A program made the position numbers and the translations under genes. Below the pieces are notes generated by a model that was not told the DNA's origin, did not search any database, and was given only the letters and a program-made list of their open reading frames with translations. Positions 1 to 7,790 of a stretch of 64,000 nucleotides of DNA are shown one piece after another (positions within the stretch are counted from its first letter, which is position 1; each line of letters starts with the position of its first letter). This stretch comes from Actinomadura kijaniata NBRC 14229 (GTDB lineage: Bacteria; Actinomycetota; Actinomycetes; Streptosporangiales; Streptosporangiaceae): positions 1-64,000 of the forward strand of contig NZ_BCQR01000016.1 in the NCBI RefSeq assembly GCF_001552175.1, in the 5' to 3' direction.

Positions 1-80
1 GGCGCCGCCAGCGCGAGCAGGCCGCCGGCGGCCGCGCAGGCCAGCCCGGCGCCCGCCCGGCGGGTCGTCGATCGGGTCAT
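1..80 (-). CDS. N-terminus of a secreted or membrane protein (cut by window edge)
   Basis: Only the first 26 codons lie in the window. They begin ATG-ACC-CGA and give a basic start (MTRSTTRRAG) followed by a run of Ala, Gly and Leu, which has the form of a signal peptide or first membrane helix. A purine-rich GGAGACAGAGG stretch just before the ATG can serve as ribosome binding site. The mature part is outside the window, so the function cannot be named. It is transcribed away from the iron-transport genes that follow. Confidence 0.6.
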   Translation of the reverse strand, partial: MTRSTTRRAGAGLACAAAGGLLALAA

Positions 81-657
81 CCTCTGTCTCCAATCCAGAT
101 GGTGATCCTGGTTGAGGCGCGAACCGGAGAGCCGCACGGCGGACGGTCTCCTGGCCGCCCCGGCTTGCTCCTGTCGCGTCGGTCGAACGCCGTACGCCGC
201 CACAGCCGGTGGGACGGGTCGGTCATCGAGGCTGTGGTTGGAGGCGATCATGGTGACAGCGTGGCCTGAGGCGCGTGCGCGAGGCGATGGGCTGGATCGC
301 CATGTACGGGGGTGATCTCGCCAGAGGGCACGGGGGTGTGGGCGGCTTGCCTCTCGGCCGCGCCTGGACCGGTAGCGCATGCCGTCACCCCGGCGCTGGC
401 TGAGCGGCCATGGGCTGCGGCGGCAGTGCCGGAACGCCGCGCCCATGTGCTGTACCGGCCGATGGCCTTGGACGGATCCACGGCTCGGCCGTCGAGGACA
501 GATTCCGGTGCGCGATCCGCCGCAGCCTGCCCTCCGGACACATCATGCCCGGCATGCCGCCTGTCGCCTCGGACGCTTCGGTCCCCGGCAGGAACTCGGG
601 GAATCAGCTGACACGGCGATGCGTCGCCTCGTTCGGTCAGCGTTTCGGCGCGTCGAC
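81..657. other. Intergenic, no supported gene
   Basis: About 580 bases separate the divergent leftmost gene from the iron box. Several open frames exist on both strands but none has recognisable protein content, a convincing ribosome binding site or normal actinomycete codon bias, so I call no gene here. Confidence 0.5.
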
Positions 658-681
658 TTAGGTTAGGTAGGCCTTACCTCG
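658..681. promoter_or_regulatory. IdeR/DmdR-type iron box
   Basis: The 19-mer TTAGGTAGGCCTTACCTCG at 663-681 is an imperfect palindrome that matches about 14 of 19 positions of the actinobacterial DtxR/IdeR consensus TTAGGTTAGSCTAACCTAA; a second TTAGGT half-site begins at 658. It lies about 60-80 bases ahead of the siderophore importer genes, so iron-loaded IdeR/DmdR would be expected to repress them. The match is seen; repression is inferred. Confidence 0.75.
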
Positions 682-740
682 GCGGTGTAGGGTGAGGCGA
701 CTTCAACCAGGAGGGTCGGTTTGACCGGGAAGGTCGTCCG

Positions 741-1547
741 TTGAGCGGGGGAGAGGCGCGGCTCGTCGCGCGTGGTCTCGACGTCGGTCACGCGGGAAGG
801 CGCGTGCTCGGTTCCGTGGACCTGACGCTGCGCGCGGGTGAGGTGACCGTGCTCGCCGGGCCCAACGGCTGCGGCAAGTCCACGCTGCTGCGCACCGTGG
901 CCGGACTGCAGCCGGCGCTCGCGGGCGAGGTCCACGTCGACGGCGAACCGCTGCGTTCCCTGTCCCGCCGGACCCTCTCGCGCCGCCTGGCGTTCCTGCC
1001 GCAGACCCCGCTCGTCCCCGCCGGGGTGACGGTCCGCGAACTGGTCCGGCACGGCCGGTACGCCCACCGCGGCGCGTTCGCCCGGCACACCCGGGAGGAC
1101 GCCGAGGCCATCGACTGGGCTCTCGCCGTCACCGACGCGGCCCCGCTGGAGGGCAAGCGGCTGGACGAGCTGTCGGGCGGTGAACGCCAGCGGGCGTGGC
1201 TGGCGACCGTGCTGGCGCAGCGGGCCGACATCCTGCTCCTGGACGAGCCCACGACCTACCTCGACCTGCGCCATCAGTTCGAGGTCCTCGACGTGGTGGC
1301 CCGGCTGGCGGACGAGCACGGCATCGCCTGCGGGGTCGTGCTGCACGACCTCATGCAGGCCGCCGCGTACGGCGACCAGATCCTGGTCATCGCCGACGGC
1401 GCGGTCACCGCGACGGGCCCGCCCGACGAGGTGCTCACCCCGGAGACCATCGGCCGTGCCTTCGGGCTCGACGTCAGCGTCGTCCGCGACGCCGAGACCG
1501 GGCATCTGGCGTGTTTCCCGCGGCGGCCGGCGGCCGCCGCGCGATGA
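741..1547 (+). CDS. Ferric-siderophore ABC transporter, ATP-binding protein (FecE-like)
   Basis: A 268-residue ATPase that would power uptake of an iron-siderophore complex on the cytoplasmic face of the membrane. Walker A is GPNGCGKST (about residues 40-48), the ABC signature is LSGGERQR, Walker B is ILLLDEPTTYLD, and the H-loop histidine lies in VVLHDL. Length is normal for FecE/FhuC/CchE proteins. The start is TTG at 741; its nearest strong Shine-Dalgarno (AGGAGGG, 709-715) is too far upstream and instead serves a 7-codon TTG frame at 721 whose stop TGA overlaps this start, so translation may be coupled. It is followed by the binding protein and permease genes, and preceded by an iron box. 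Confidence 0.92.
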   Translation: MSGGEARLVARGLDVGHAGRRVLGSVDLTLRAGEVTVLAGPNGCGKSTLLRTVAGLQPALAGEVHVDGEPLRSLSRRTLSRRLAFLPQTPLVPAGVTVRELVRHGRYAHRGAFARHTREDAEAIDWALAVTDAAPLEGKRLDELSGGERQRAWLATVLAQRADILLLDEPTTYLDLRHQFEVLDVVARLADEHGIACGVVLHDLMQAAAYGDQILVIADGAVTATGPPDEVLTPETIGRAFGLDVSVVRDAETGHLACFPRRPAAAAR

Positions 1548-1603
1548 GCCCCGCAGCACCACCTCCCGCATAACGCAGTACACGCATCACTAGGAGTTCC
1601 CCC

Positions 1604-2596
1604 ATGCAGAGCTTGTTCCGCGCGCTCGCGATCGGCTGCGCCGCCGTCGTCACGCTGAGCACCGCCGCCTGCGGCGGCAGCGTCGGCGACCAGAACAAGG
1701 GCGGCCAGGGCGGCGGCGACAAGGGCGGCAACGGGGGGATCACCATCGCCACCGCCCGCGGTCCGGTCACGCTCGGCAAGCCCGCCACCAAGGTGGTGTC
1801 GCTCGAGTGGGTGCACACCGAGGAGCTCCTCGCCCTCGGCGTCACCCCCGTCGGCAACGCCGACAGCAAGACCTACGGCGAGTGGGTCACCGCGCCCGGC
1901 GCCAAGCTTCCGGCGGGCGTCACCGACGTCGGGACCCGGTCGGAGCCCAGCCTGGAGAAGATCCGCGCGCTGTCGCCCGACCTGATCGTCGTGGACGAGG
2001 CCCGTTCCAAGGCCAGCTACGACCAGCTCAAGGCCATCGCGCCGGTGGTGTCCTTCACCTACACCGACAAGCCGCAGCTCCAGCACCTCAAGGCCACCTT
2101 CACCGAGCTGGCCAAGGCCGTCGGCAGGCAGGACCGGGCCGCCGAGGTGTTCTCCAGGATCGACACGACGGCGGCCGCCGTGAAGACGCGCCTGGAGAAG
2201 GCCGGCAAGGCGGGCTCCGAGTACGCCCTGGCCATGGGATTCAGCGTCAACGGCACGCCGACCGTCCGCCTCCTCGGCGACGACGCGCTGGCCGCCCAGG
2301 TCCTCAACCTGGCCGGGCTGAAGAACGGCTGGAAGGGCAAGCCCGACGCCTGGGGCATGACCACCGTCGGCGTGGAGGGCCTCACCCAGGTCCCCGCGTC
2401 CGCCACGTTCCTCTACACCGCCCACCCCAAGGACGACCCGTTCACCGGTGAGCTGAAGGACAACGCCGTCTGGAAGGACCTCGGCTTCGTCAAGGGCGGC
2501 AAGGTCGTGCCGATCAACCCGGGCACCTGGTACTTCGGCGGCCCCCTGTCGGCAGCGCAGCTGCTGGAAGAGGCGGCCAGGGCCTTCAAGGCCTGA
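1604..2596 (+). CDS. Iron-siderophore-binding lipoprotein
   Basis: A 330-residue extracytoplasmic solute-binding protein of the FecB/FepB class III type. A signal peptide ends in a lipobox (STAAC), giving a lipid-anchored cysteine near residue 23, followed by a flexible Gly/Lys/Asp-rich linker. The periplasmic-binding fold is recognisable from the opening TARGPVTLGKPATKVVSLEW, the ALGVTPVG motif and the region SLEKIRALSPDLIVVDE. It should capture the ferric siderophore and hand it to the permease encoded next. It sits 56 bases after the ATPase gene and 23 bases before the permease gene, in one operon under the iron box. Confidence 0.92.
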   Translation: MQSLFRALAIGCAAVVTLSTAACGGSVGDQNKGGQGGGDKGGNGGITIATARGPVTLGKPATKVVSLEWVHTEELLALGVTPVGNADSKTYGEWVTAPGAKLPAGVTDVGTRSEPSLEKIRALSPDLIVVDEARSKASYDQLKAIAPVVSFTYTDKPQLQHLKATFTELAKAVGRQDRAAEVFSRIDTTAAAVKTRLEKAGKAGSEYALAMGFSVNGTPTVRLLGDDALAAQVLNLAGLKNGWKGKPDAWGMTTVGVEGLTQVPASATFLYTAHPKDDPFTGELKDNAVWKDLGFVKGGKVVPINPGTWYFGGPLSAAQLLEEAARAFKA

Positions 2597-2619
2597 CGCC
2601 TCCAGGTATTTCGTCTTCC

Positions 2620-4668
2620 ATGGCAACGGAGGCCGCGGCCGTTCCCGCCCGCGCCCGCCGCTCACCGGCACTGCTGGTGAGCGGCGCGGCGGCGCTCGCC
2701 CTGTTCGGGGTGGCCGTCGTCCACCTCGGCCTGGGCGCCGCCGGAGTGGGAGTGGGCGACGTACTGAACGCCCTCACGGGTGACGCCGACGAGCACACCA
2801 GAGCGGTGCTCGTCGGGAGCCGCATCCCGCGAACGCTCGCCGGGCTCGTCGCGGGCGTCGCCCTCGGCGTCTCGGGGGCGTTGATCCAGGGCGCCACGCG
2901 TAACCCCCTCGCCGCGCCCGAGACCCTGGGCGCCAACGCGGGCGCGTACCTCGCGGTGACCGCGCTGCTGTTCACGGGGGCGAGCGCCGGGCTGGTGGGC
3001 ACCGGCGCCGCCGCGTTCGCCGGGGCGCTGCTCGCCGTGGGGATCGTGTACCTGCTCATCGCGGGAAGCGTGGCCACGCCCGGCAAGGTCCTGCTCGCGG
3101 GCGCGACCGTCCAGCTGGCCGCGACCTCCGTCGCCGAGTTCCTGCAGATGCTCGACGAGAGGCGGACGCAGGGGGTCTTCTTCTGGGGGAACGGCACGCT
3201 GCTCCAGGCGGGCCTGGACCGGCCGCTTGTGGTCGGCGCCGTGGTCGCCGCCGCCGTGCTGGCGGCGCCGCTGCTGGCCAGGCCGCTCGACCTGATGGCG
3301 CTGGGCGACCAGACCGCCGAGGCGCTGGGCGTGCGCGTGGCGCGGGTCCGCCCGGCCGCGCTGACGCTGGCGGTGCTGCTCGCCGCGGCGGCGGTGACGG
3401 TCGCGGGCCCGATCGGCTTCGTCGGCCTGGTCGCCCCGGTGACGGTCCGGCTGCTCGGCGTCCGGACGCACGCGGTGCTGCTGCCGCTGGCCGGGCTGCT
3501 GGGCGCCGCGCTGCTGCTGGCCGCCGACGCCGCCGCGCAGATCGTCCGGCCGCCGTCGGCGGGGTACGGCGAGCTGCCGGTCGGCGTGATCACGGCGCTG
3601 GTGGGCGGACCGGTGTTCATCCTGCTGGCCCGTCGCGTGGCCACCGGCGACGCCGACACCGGAGCCGCCGTCGCCGCCGCCTCACCGGGACGCCTGCGCT
3701 TCCCGGCGGTCCTCGGCCTCGGCCTGGCGGCCCTGGCCGCCGCGATCCTCGTCGGACTGCGGGTGGGCGACGTCGGCATCGGCTGGAACCAGCTGGCCGC
3801 CGTCCTGACCGGGTCCGGCGACACGATGGCGGAGTCCGTGGTGTCCTACCGGTTCCCCCGCATCGTGGTGGCCGCCGTCGTCGGCGCCTGCCTGGCCGTC
3901 GCCGGGGTGGCCGTCCAGTCCGTCGTGCGCAACCCCCTGGCCGAACCGTCCCTGGTCGGGGTGACCGGCGGGGCCTCGGCCGGCGCGGTGCTGGTCATCC
4001 TGGCGATCCCGGCGGCTCCCGCGGTCATGCTGCCGGTCGCCGCCGCGGCCGGCGGCGCGCTGGCCCTCGCCCTGGTGGTCCTCGTCGCGCGCGGCGGCGG
4101 AGGCCTGGACCCCACCCGCGTGGTGCTCGTCGGCATCGGCATGGCGGCCACCACGATGGCCCTCACCTACGTCATGGTCAGCAGCGCGCAGATGAACGTC
4201 GCCTCGGCGCTGACCTGGCTCGCCGGGAGCACCTACGCGCGCGGCTTCGACTCGCTCGCCTGGCTCGTCCTGCCCGTGCTCGCGGCGATCGCCGTCACGG
4301 CGTCCGCCCGCTCGGTCGACCTGCTCGAACTCGGCGACGACCTGCCGCGTTCACTCGGCCTGTCGGTGGGCCGCGCCCGGCTCCTGCTGCTGGCGGCCGG
4401 CGCGGCGCTCGCCGCCGGAACGGCCGCGGCCGTGGGCGCCATCGGGTTCGTGGGACTGGTCGCCCCGCACCTCGCGCGCCGGATCGCGGGCAACGGGACG
4501 GCCCGGGTCGCCCCGATGGCGGCGGTCCTGGGCGCCGTGCTCGTGGTGGTCGCCGACACGATCGGCCGGTCGCTGCTCGCGCCGTCCGAGATCCCCGTGG
4601 GCGTGGTGACCGCGCTGATCGGCGCGCCGTACCTGGTGTGGCTGCTCCGCCGGACCCCGCACGCCTGA
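2620..4668 (+). CDS. Fused FecCD-type siderophore permease
   Basis: A 682-residue polytopic membrane protein made of two tandem FecCD permease units in one chain. Unit 1 runs from about residue 15 to 345 and unit 2 from about 360 to 680. Each unit repeats the family landmarks: SRIPRTLAGLVAG versus YRFPRIVVAAVVGA, GALIQGATRNPLA versus VAVQSVVRNPLAEP, and GFVGLVAP in both. Most Gram-positive importers use two separate genes; the fused form resembles FhuB. It would form the whole transmembrane channel with two copies of the ATPase. The ATG at 2620 follows the lipoprotein stop by 23 bases. It is the last gene of the operon, ending before a hairpin. Confidence 0.92.
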   Translation: MATEAAAVPARARRSPALLVSGAAALALFGVAVVHLGLGAAGVGVGDVLNALTGDADEHTRAVLVGSRIPRTLAGLVAGVALGVSGALIQGATRNPLAAPETLGANAGAYLAVTALLFTGASAGLVGTGAAAFAGALLAVGIVYLLIAGSVATPGKVLLAGATVQLAATSVAEFLQMLDERRTQGVFFWGNGTLLQAGLDRPLVVGAVVAAAVLAAPLLARPLDLMALGDQTAEALGVRVARVRPAALTLAVLLAAAAVTVAGPIGFVGLVAPVTVRLLGVRTHAVLLPLAGLLGAALLLAADAAAQIVRPPSAGYGELPVGVITALVGGPVFILLARRVATGDADTGAAVAAASPGRLRFPAVLGLGLAALAAAILVGLRVGDVGIGWNQLAAVLTGSGDTMAESVVSYRFPRIVVAAVVGACLAVAGVAVQSVVRNPLAEPSLVGVTGGASAGAVLVILAIPAAPAVMLPVAAAAGGALALALVVLVARGGGGLDPTRVVLVGIGMAATTMALTYVMVSSAQMNVASALTWLAGSTYARGFDSLAWLVLPVLAAIAVTASARSVDLLELGDDLPRSLGLSVGRARLLLLAAGAALAAGTAAAVGAIGFVGLVAPHLARRIAGNGTARVAPMAAVLGAVLVVVADTIGRSLLAPSEIPVGVVTALIGAPYLVWLLRRTPHA

Positions 4669-4682
4669 CCCCGGCGCGCCGA

Positions 4683-4714
4683 CAGGCGGGGCCACCGGCG
4701 ACCGGCCCCGCCTG
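4683..4714 (+). terminator. Hairpin terminator between convergent genes
   Basis: A perfect 11-bp inverted repeat (CAGGCGGGGCC, 10-base loop, GGCCCCGCCTG) lies 15 bases after the permease stop and before the convergent methyltransferase gene. It lacks a U-tract, as is usual in high-GC actinomycetes, and may serve both strands. Confidence 0.7.
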
Positions 4715-4836
4715 CCGGCGCCGACCCGCCGTCCTCCGGGGCCCGTCCGCCCTCAACGCCTGGCCGCTCAGGCCACCGCGTTCGTGCCGCACCCGGCTCC
4801 CGGCCCGAAGCCGACCGTCCCGGCCGGGAAGCGTGG

Positions 4837-5910
4837 TCAGACGCCCAGGGCGGACGAGGCCAGCCCGGTGCCCCGGACGCGGGCGGCGATCTTGGCGAAC
4901 GCGATGTCGCGGGAGGTGGAGGTGTCGTCGGCGAACGGGGAGAAGCCGCAGTCGTCGCAGGTACCGAGACGCTCGACGGGCAGGTGGCGGGCCGCGGCCA
5001 GCACCCGGTCGCGCACCTGCTCGGGGGTCTCCACCACCGGGTCGATCGGGTCGGTCACCCCGACGAAGATCCGCGCCTGGGCGGGCAGGTGCTCGGCGAC
5101 GATGGCCAGTGCCTTGTCCGGGTCGGGCTCGCTGGCCATCTGGACGTAGAACGCCCCCGCCTTGAGCTGGAACAGCCGGGGCAGCAGCCCGGCGTAGTCG
5201 ATGTCCAGGCTGTGGGTGGAGTCGAGGTCGCCGCCCGGGCAGGTGTGCACCCCGATGCGGGCGCGTTCGTCGGCCGAGAAGCGTTCCAGCACCCGGTTGT
5301 TGAGGGCGATGAAATCGTCCAGCACACCCCCGCCGGGATCGAGCTTGAGGGACAGCCGCGCCTCGGTGAAGTCGAGCTGGACCAGGTGGGCCCCGGCCTC
5401 CAGGCAGGTGCGGATGTCGGCTTCGGCCGCGTCGACCAGGTCGTTCAGGAACGCCTGGCGCGGGTAACCGTCGATGCCCTCGGCGGGGTACAGCAGGCTG
5501 AGCGCCGATGGTGCGATCACCGCCTGCTTGACCGGCACGCTGGCATGACGCTGGGCGGCGCGCAGGTAGTCCACGGCGTGGTGGGTGTAGCGGAACGGCC
5601 CGGCCGTCAGCCGGGGAAGGCGCCGCTGGTGCCCGTCGGCGAACGGGATCACGACGCCTTCGGGCGCCAGGCCCGGCAGACCCGCGATCGGGTAGGTGGC
5701 GAAACTCGGTTTGGACTGCTCGCCGTCGGTCACCACCGGTGACCCGAGCTCCTCCATGCGGCGGATCGTGTCCCGGACCGCCCAGTCCTGGGCGGCGGGA
5801 AGCTCGGACGGGGTGGCCTCAAGCAGGTCGGAGGGGCGAGGAACGCTTCCGATGGGTTCAGTGGGGAGTGGCATGCCACGAACGGTACGGAATCGTCTGT
5901 ACCCGCTCAA
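4837..5910 (-). CDS. MetE C-terminal-like cobalamin-independent methyltransferase
   Basis: A 357-residue protein of the UROD/MetE-like superfamily, similar to the zinc-binding C-terminal half of cobalamin-independent methionine synthase. It opens with PTEPIGSVPRP, typical of this group, and carries IGVHTCPGGD and GTCDDCGFSPF, whose His and Cys residues are plausible zinc ligands, plus VTDGEQSKPSF near the front. A standalone C-terminal half usually methylates a thiol, but the acceptor cannot be deduced here. The TTG start at 5910 has a GAAGGG Shine-Dalgarno; an ATG 36 bases in (5874) matches the family N-terminus but lacks one. Convergent with the siderophore operon and with no obvious partner. 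Confidence 0.8.
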   Translation of the reverse strand: MSGYRRFRTVRGMPLPTEPIGSVPRPSDLLEATPSELPAAQDWAVRDTIRRMEELGSPVVTDGEQSKPSFATYPIAGLPGLAPEGVVIPFADGHQRRLPRLTAGPFRYTHHAVDYLRAAQRHASVPVKQAVIAPSALSLLYPAEGIDGYPRQAFLNDLVDAAEADIRTCLEAGAHLVQLDFTEARLSLKLDPGGGVLDDFIALNNRVLERFSADERARIGVHTCPGGDLDSTHSLDIDYAGLLPRLFQLKAGAFYVQMASEPDPDKALAIVAEHLPAQARIFVGVTDPIDPVVETPEQVRDRVLAAARHLPVERLGTCDDCGFSPFADDTSTSRDIAFAKIAARVRGTGLASSALGV

Positions 5911-6064
5911 TCACCCTTCGTGACCACAGTCGGCCCATCGCCTGTGGCCCTGGCCCATGGCAACTCCGGCCTGGTTGTGCAACGCCCGGACGCGGCCCCG
6001 GCCGCAGCACCGCGTGCACTGCCGGGAAGCTGCCCCCAACCCGCTGAACGGGGACCGAAGACGG

Positions 6065-6240
6065 CCCCGCGTGCTGATAAGGATGGCGAAGTCGGCGAAC
6101 GGCCAGGCCGTGCTGAACACCTTGTGGCCGGTGAGGCGGTGGCCGTCGCCCGCGCGCAGCGGGCCGCCCATCTCGCCGGGCACGCTGTGGCCGAGAACGC
6201 GGCCGCTCGCGCCGCGCTCGTGCTCCCCGCCGCCCTGCTG
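6065..6240 (-). pseudogene. Remnant of an acyl-CoA dehydrogenase-family gene
   Basis: On the minus strand, 6073-6183 reads GEMGGPLRAGDGHRLTGHKV and then FSTAWPFADFAILIS. This matches the middle domain of acyl-CoA dehydrogenase-type flavoproteins, where a Gly-rich segment leads into DGxRLTGxKxFST. No start, catalytic region or C-terminus is present within reach, so only about 40-55 codons of an ancestral gene survive. It lies in the gap upstream of the LexA-like gene and is not expected to be translated. Confidence 0.5.
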
Positions 6241-6308
6241 GTACCGCCCCTGGCCGCCGGAATGTGAACCGGGCCCGGCGGTGACCCGGTCCGGCCCCGT
6301 GGGACCTC

Positions 6309-6322
6309 TACAATTCCGTGGG
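6309..6322 (+). promoter_or_regulatory. Probable -10 element giving a leaderless lexA-like mRNA
   Basis: TACAAT at 6309-6314 is a near-perfect -10 hexamer. A start point 7-8 bases downstream falls on the GTG codon at 6322, and no Shine-Dalgarno is present, so the transcript is probably leaderless. No clear actinobacterial SOS box (GAAC-N4-GTTC type) was seen nearby. Confidence 0.5.
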
Positions 6323-6984
6323 TGACCACCTACGATGATCATGACGCGTTCGAGGGCCTGGACGTCTCGATCCTGTCCCCACGCCAGCAGCAGATCCTGG
6401 TCACGATCCGGGACTGGGTGGTCAGGTACGGATATCCCCCGAGCACCCGCCAGATCGGCGATGCCGTCGGCCTGCGGTCCACCTCGTCGGTGTCGCGGCA
6501 TCTGGCCGTCCTGGAGGAGCGGGGCTTCCTGACCCGGGGGGCCTCGGTGACCCGGCCGATCGACGTGCGGATGTTCCTGCGCGAGCACCGGGGCCAGGAG
6601 CCCGCCGAGACCCTGGTGCCCGTGCCCGTCGTCGGACGCATCGCCGCCGGCACGCCCATCGCCGCCGAAGAGCACGTCGACGACACGCTGTCGCTGCCCC
6701 GCGAGTTCACCGGACGCGGCACCGTCTTCGGCCTGCGGGTCCGTGGTGACTCGATGGTCGACGCCGCGATCCGCGACGGCGACATCGTCGTGGTCCGGCA
6801 GCAGCCCGAGGCTCACTCCGGGCAGATCGTCGCCGCGATGATCGACGATGAGGCCACCGTCAAGGTGTACCGGCGCCGCAACGGCCACGTTCACCTCGAA
6901 CCGCGCAACCCGGCCTACGACGTCATCGACGGCGACAACGCGGTCATCCTGGGCGTCGTCGTCTCCGTGCTCCGCAGCGTCTGA
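6322..6984 (+). CDS. lexA: LexA-family transcriptional repressor
   Basis: A 220-residue LexA-type SOS repressor. The N-terminal winged helix (about residues 17-85) includes LSPRQQQILVTIRDWVVRYG and GYPPSTRQIGDAVGL. The autocleavage site is Ala-Gly in VGRIAAGTPIAAEE (about residues 105-118); the catalytic serine is in RGDSMVDAAI and the lysine in ATVKVYRR, so RecA-stimulated self-cleavage should be possible. Length and order fit the family. Whether this is the main LexA or a second paralogue cannot be decided, because the usual nrdR neighbour is absent and no SOS box is evident upstream. Start GTG chosen because it coincides with the predicted transcription start. Confidence 0.9.
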   Translation: MTTYDDHDAFEGLDVSILSPRQQQILVTIRDWVVRYGYPPSTRQIGDAVGLRSTSSVSRHLAVLEERGFLTRGASVTRPIDVRMFLREHRGQEPAETLVPVPVVGRIAAGTPIAAEEHVDDTLSLPREFTGRGTVFGLRVRGDSMVDAAIRDGDIVVVRQQPEAHSGQIVAAMIDDEATVKVYRRRNGHVHLEPRNPAYDVIDGDNAVILGVVVSVLRSV

Positions 6985-7044
6985 CACCCCGCCACCCGCA
7001 CCTGAATAACGCTCGGTGTCAGACCCTTCCGGCACTCTGGCCCT

Positions 7045-7281
7045 ATGAGCGAGGACATGTCGGCGAAATCGGTGCCGTTCGGTCGACCCGCTGTCGTGGT
7101 CAGAGGCGTATGCCCTCAGGACGGTCATCTGCTGGTCGAGGTGGACGGCCAGGTCATGCATCTCATTCCGGGCAATCAGGCCTCTGATCGGCAACGGGCT
7201 CAGCGGTACATCGCCGAAGGGCACTCCCACGAGGTGGTCGTGGAGGCCGAACGGCTGCTGCGCGCGATGCCCGGGGACTGA
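7045..7281 (+). CDS. Small hypothetical protein
   Basis: A 78-residue soluble protein of unknown function, rich in Val, Gln and Arg, with a short beta-rich core (VVVRGVCPQDGHLLVEVDGQ) and a helical C-terminus (SHEVVVEAERLLRAM). It has good GC3 bias and no signal or membrane segment. It lies 60 bases after the LexA-like gene. There is no clear Shine-Dalgarno before the ATG, so it may be read through from lexA or be leaderless. I do not recognise the family. Confidence 0.6.
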   Translation: MSEDMSAKSVPFGRPAVVVRGVCPQDGHLLVEVDGQVMHLIPGNQASDRQRAQRYIAEGHSHEVVVEAERLLRAMPGD

Positions 7282-7451
7282 GAGGGCGCGGTCCGGCGCC
7301 TTTCGGGCTCGGTGAAACGGCTGAAAAGCCGTTGGCGGCATCTGGCGGCGGGAGGTCGTATGCCGCCGCCATGATCTTCATTCGGCGTGCCCGCCGAGGC
7401 GACGGCGGAGCCCGATCCCGTCATCCGTGAAACGGAAGAGGAGTCCTCGCC

Positions 7452-7790
7452 ATGACCGATCTGTTCGAGGTCACGATCGACGGTCACGAGGACCGGAGCC
7501 TGTCCGGCTCACTGGAGTGCCTGCACGACCCCGCTTTCGTGCCCCAGAACGTCGAGTTCCCGCTACAACTGATCATGGACGCGTGGCGGATGATGCGCGA
7601 GGGCTTCAGCTTCGCCTGGGCTCCCTTCTCCGCCCGGGAAGGAACGGCGATCGCCCACGACTCCCCGGTCCGGGCCGGGCTCCAGGAGCTCCACGATCTC
7701 TGTCACGGCAGGGGAGTGCGCGCGCCGGCGACCGGCCGAAAGCCGTCACCCGGTCGTGCGGCGCCGGTCAGGGATGGCGGAAGATCGTGA
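7452..7790 (+). CDS. Hypothetical protein
   Basis: A 112-residue protein with a good AGAGGAG Shine-Dalgarno 8-15 bases before the ATG. Residues 1-75 (MTDLFEVTIDGHEDRSLSG onward, then LQLIMDAWRMMREGFSFAW) look like a compact folded protein; the Arg/Pro-rich tail after residue 85 is probably disordered. Its 3' end overlaps the convergent ABC1 kinase gene by 23 bases, so the last residues may be unreliable. No family recognised. Confidence 0.6.
   Translation: MTDLFEVTIDGHEDRSLSGSLECLHDPAFVPQNVEFPLQLIMDAWRMMREGFSFAWAPFSAREGTAIAHDSPVRAGLQELHDLCHGRGVRAPATGRKPSPGRAAPVRDGGRS

Noticed and set aside
663..1583. Long minus-strand open frame opposite the siderophore ATPase
   Set aside because: It is the complementary shadow of the ATPase gene; it has no recognisable family and skewed composition typical of antisense frames in GC-rich DNA.
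5911..7341. 476-codon minus-strand frame across the LexA-like gene
   Set aside because: It is the shadow of lexA in its central part; only the dehydrogenase-like stretch at 6065-6240 has meaning.
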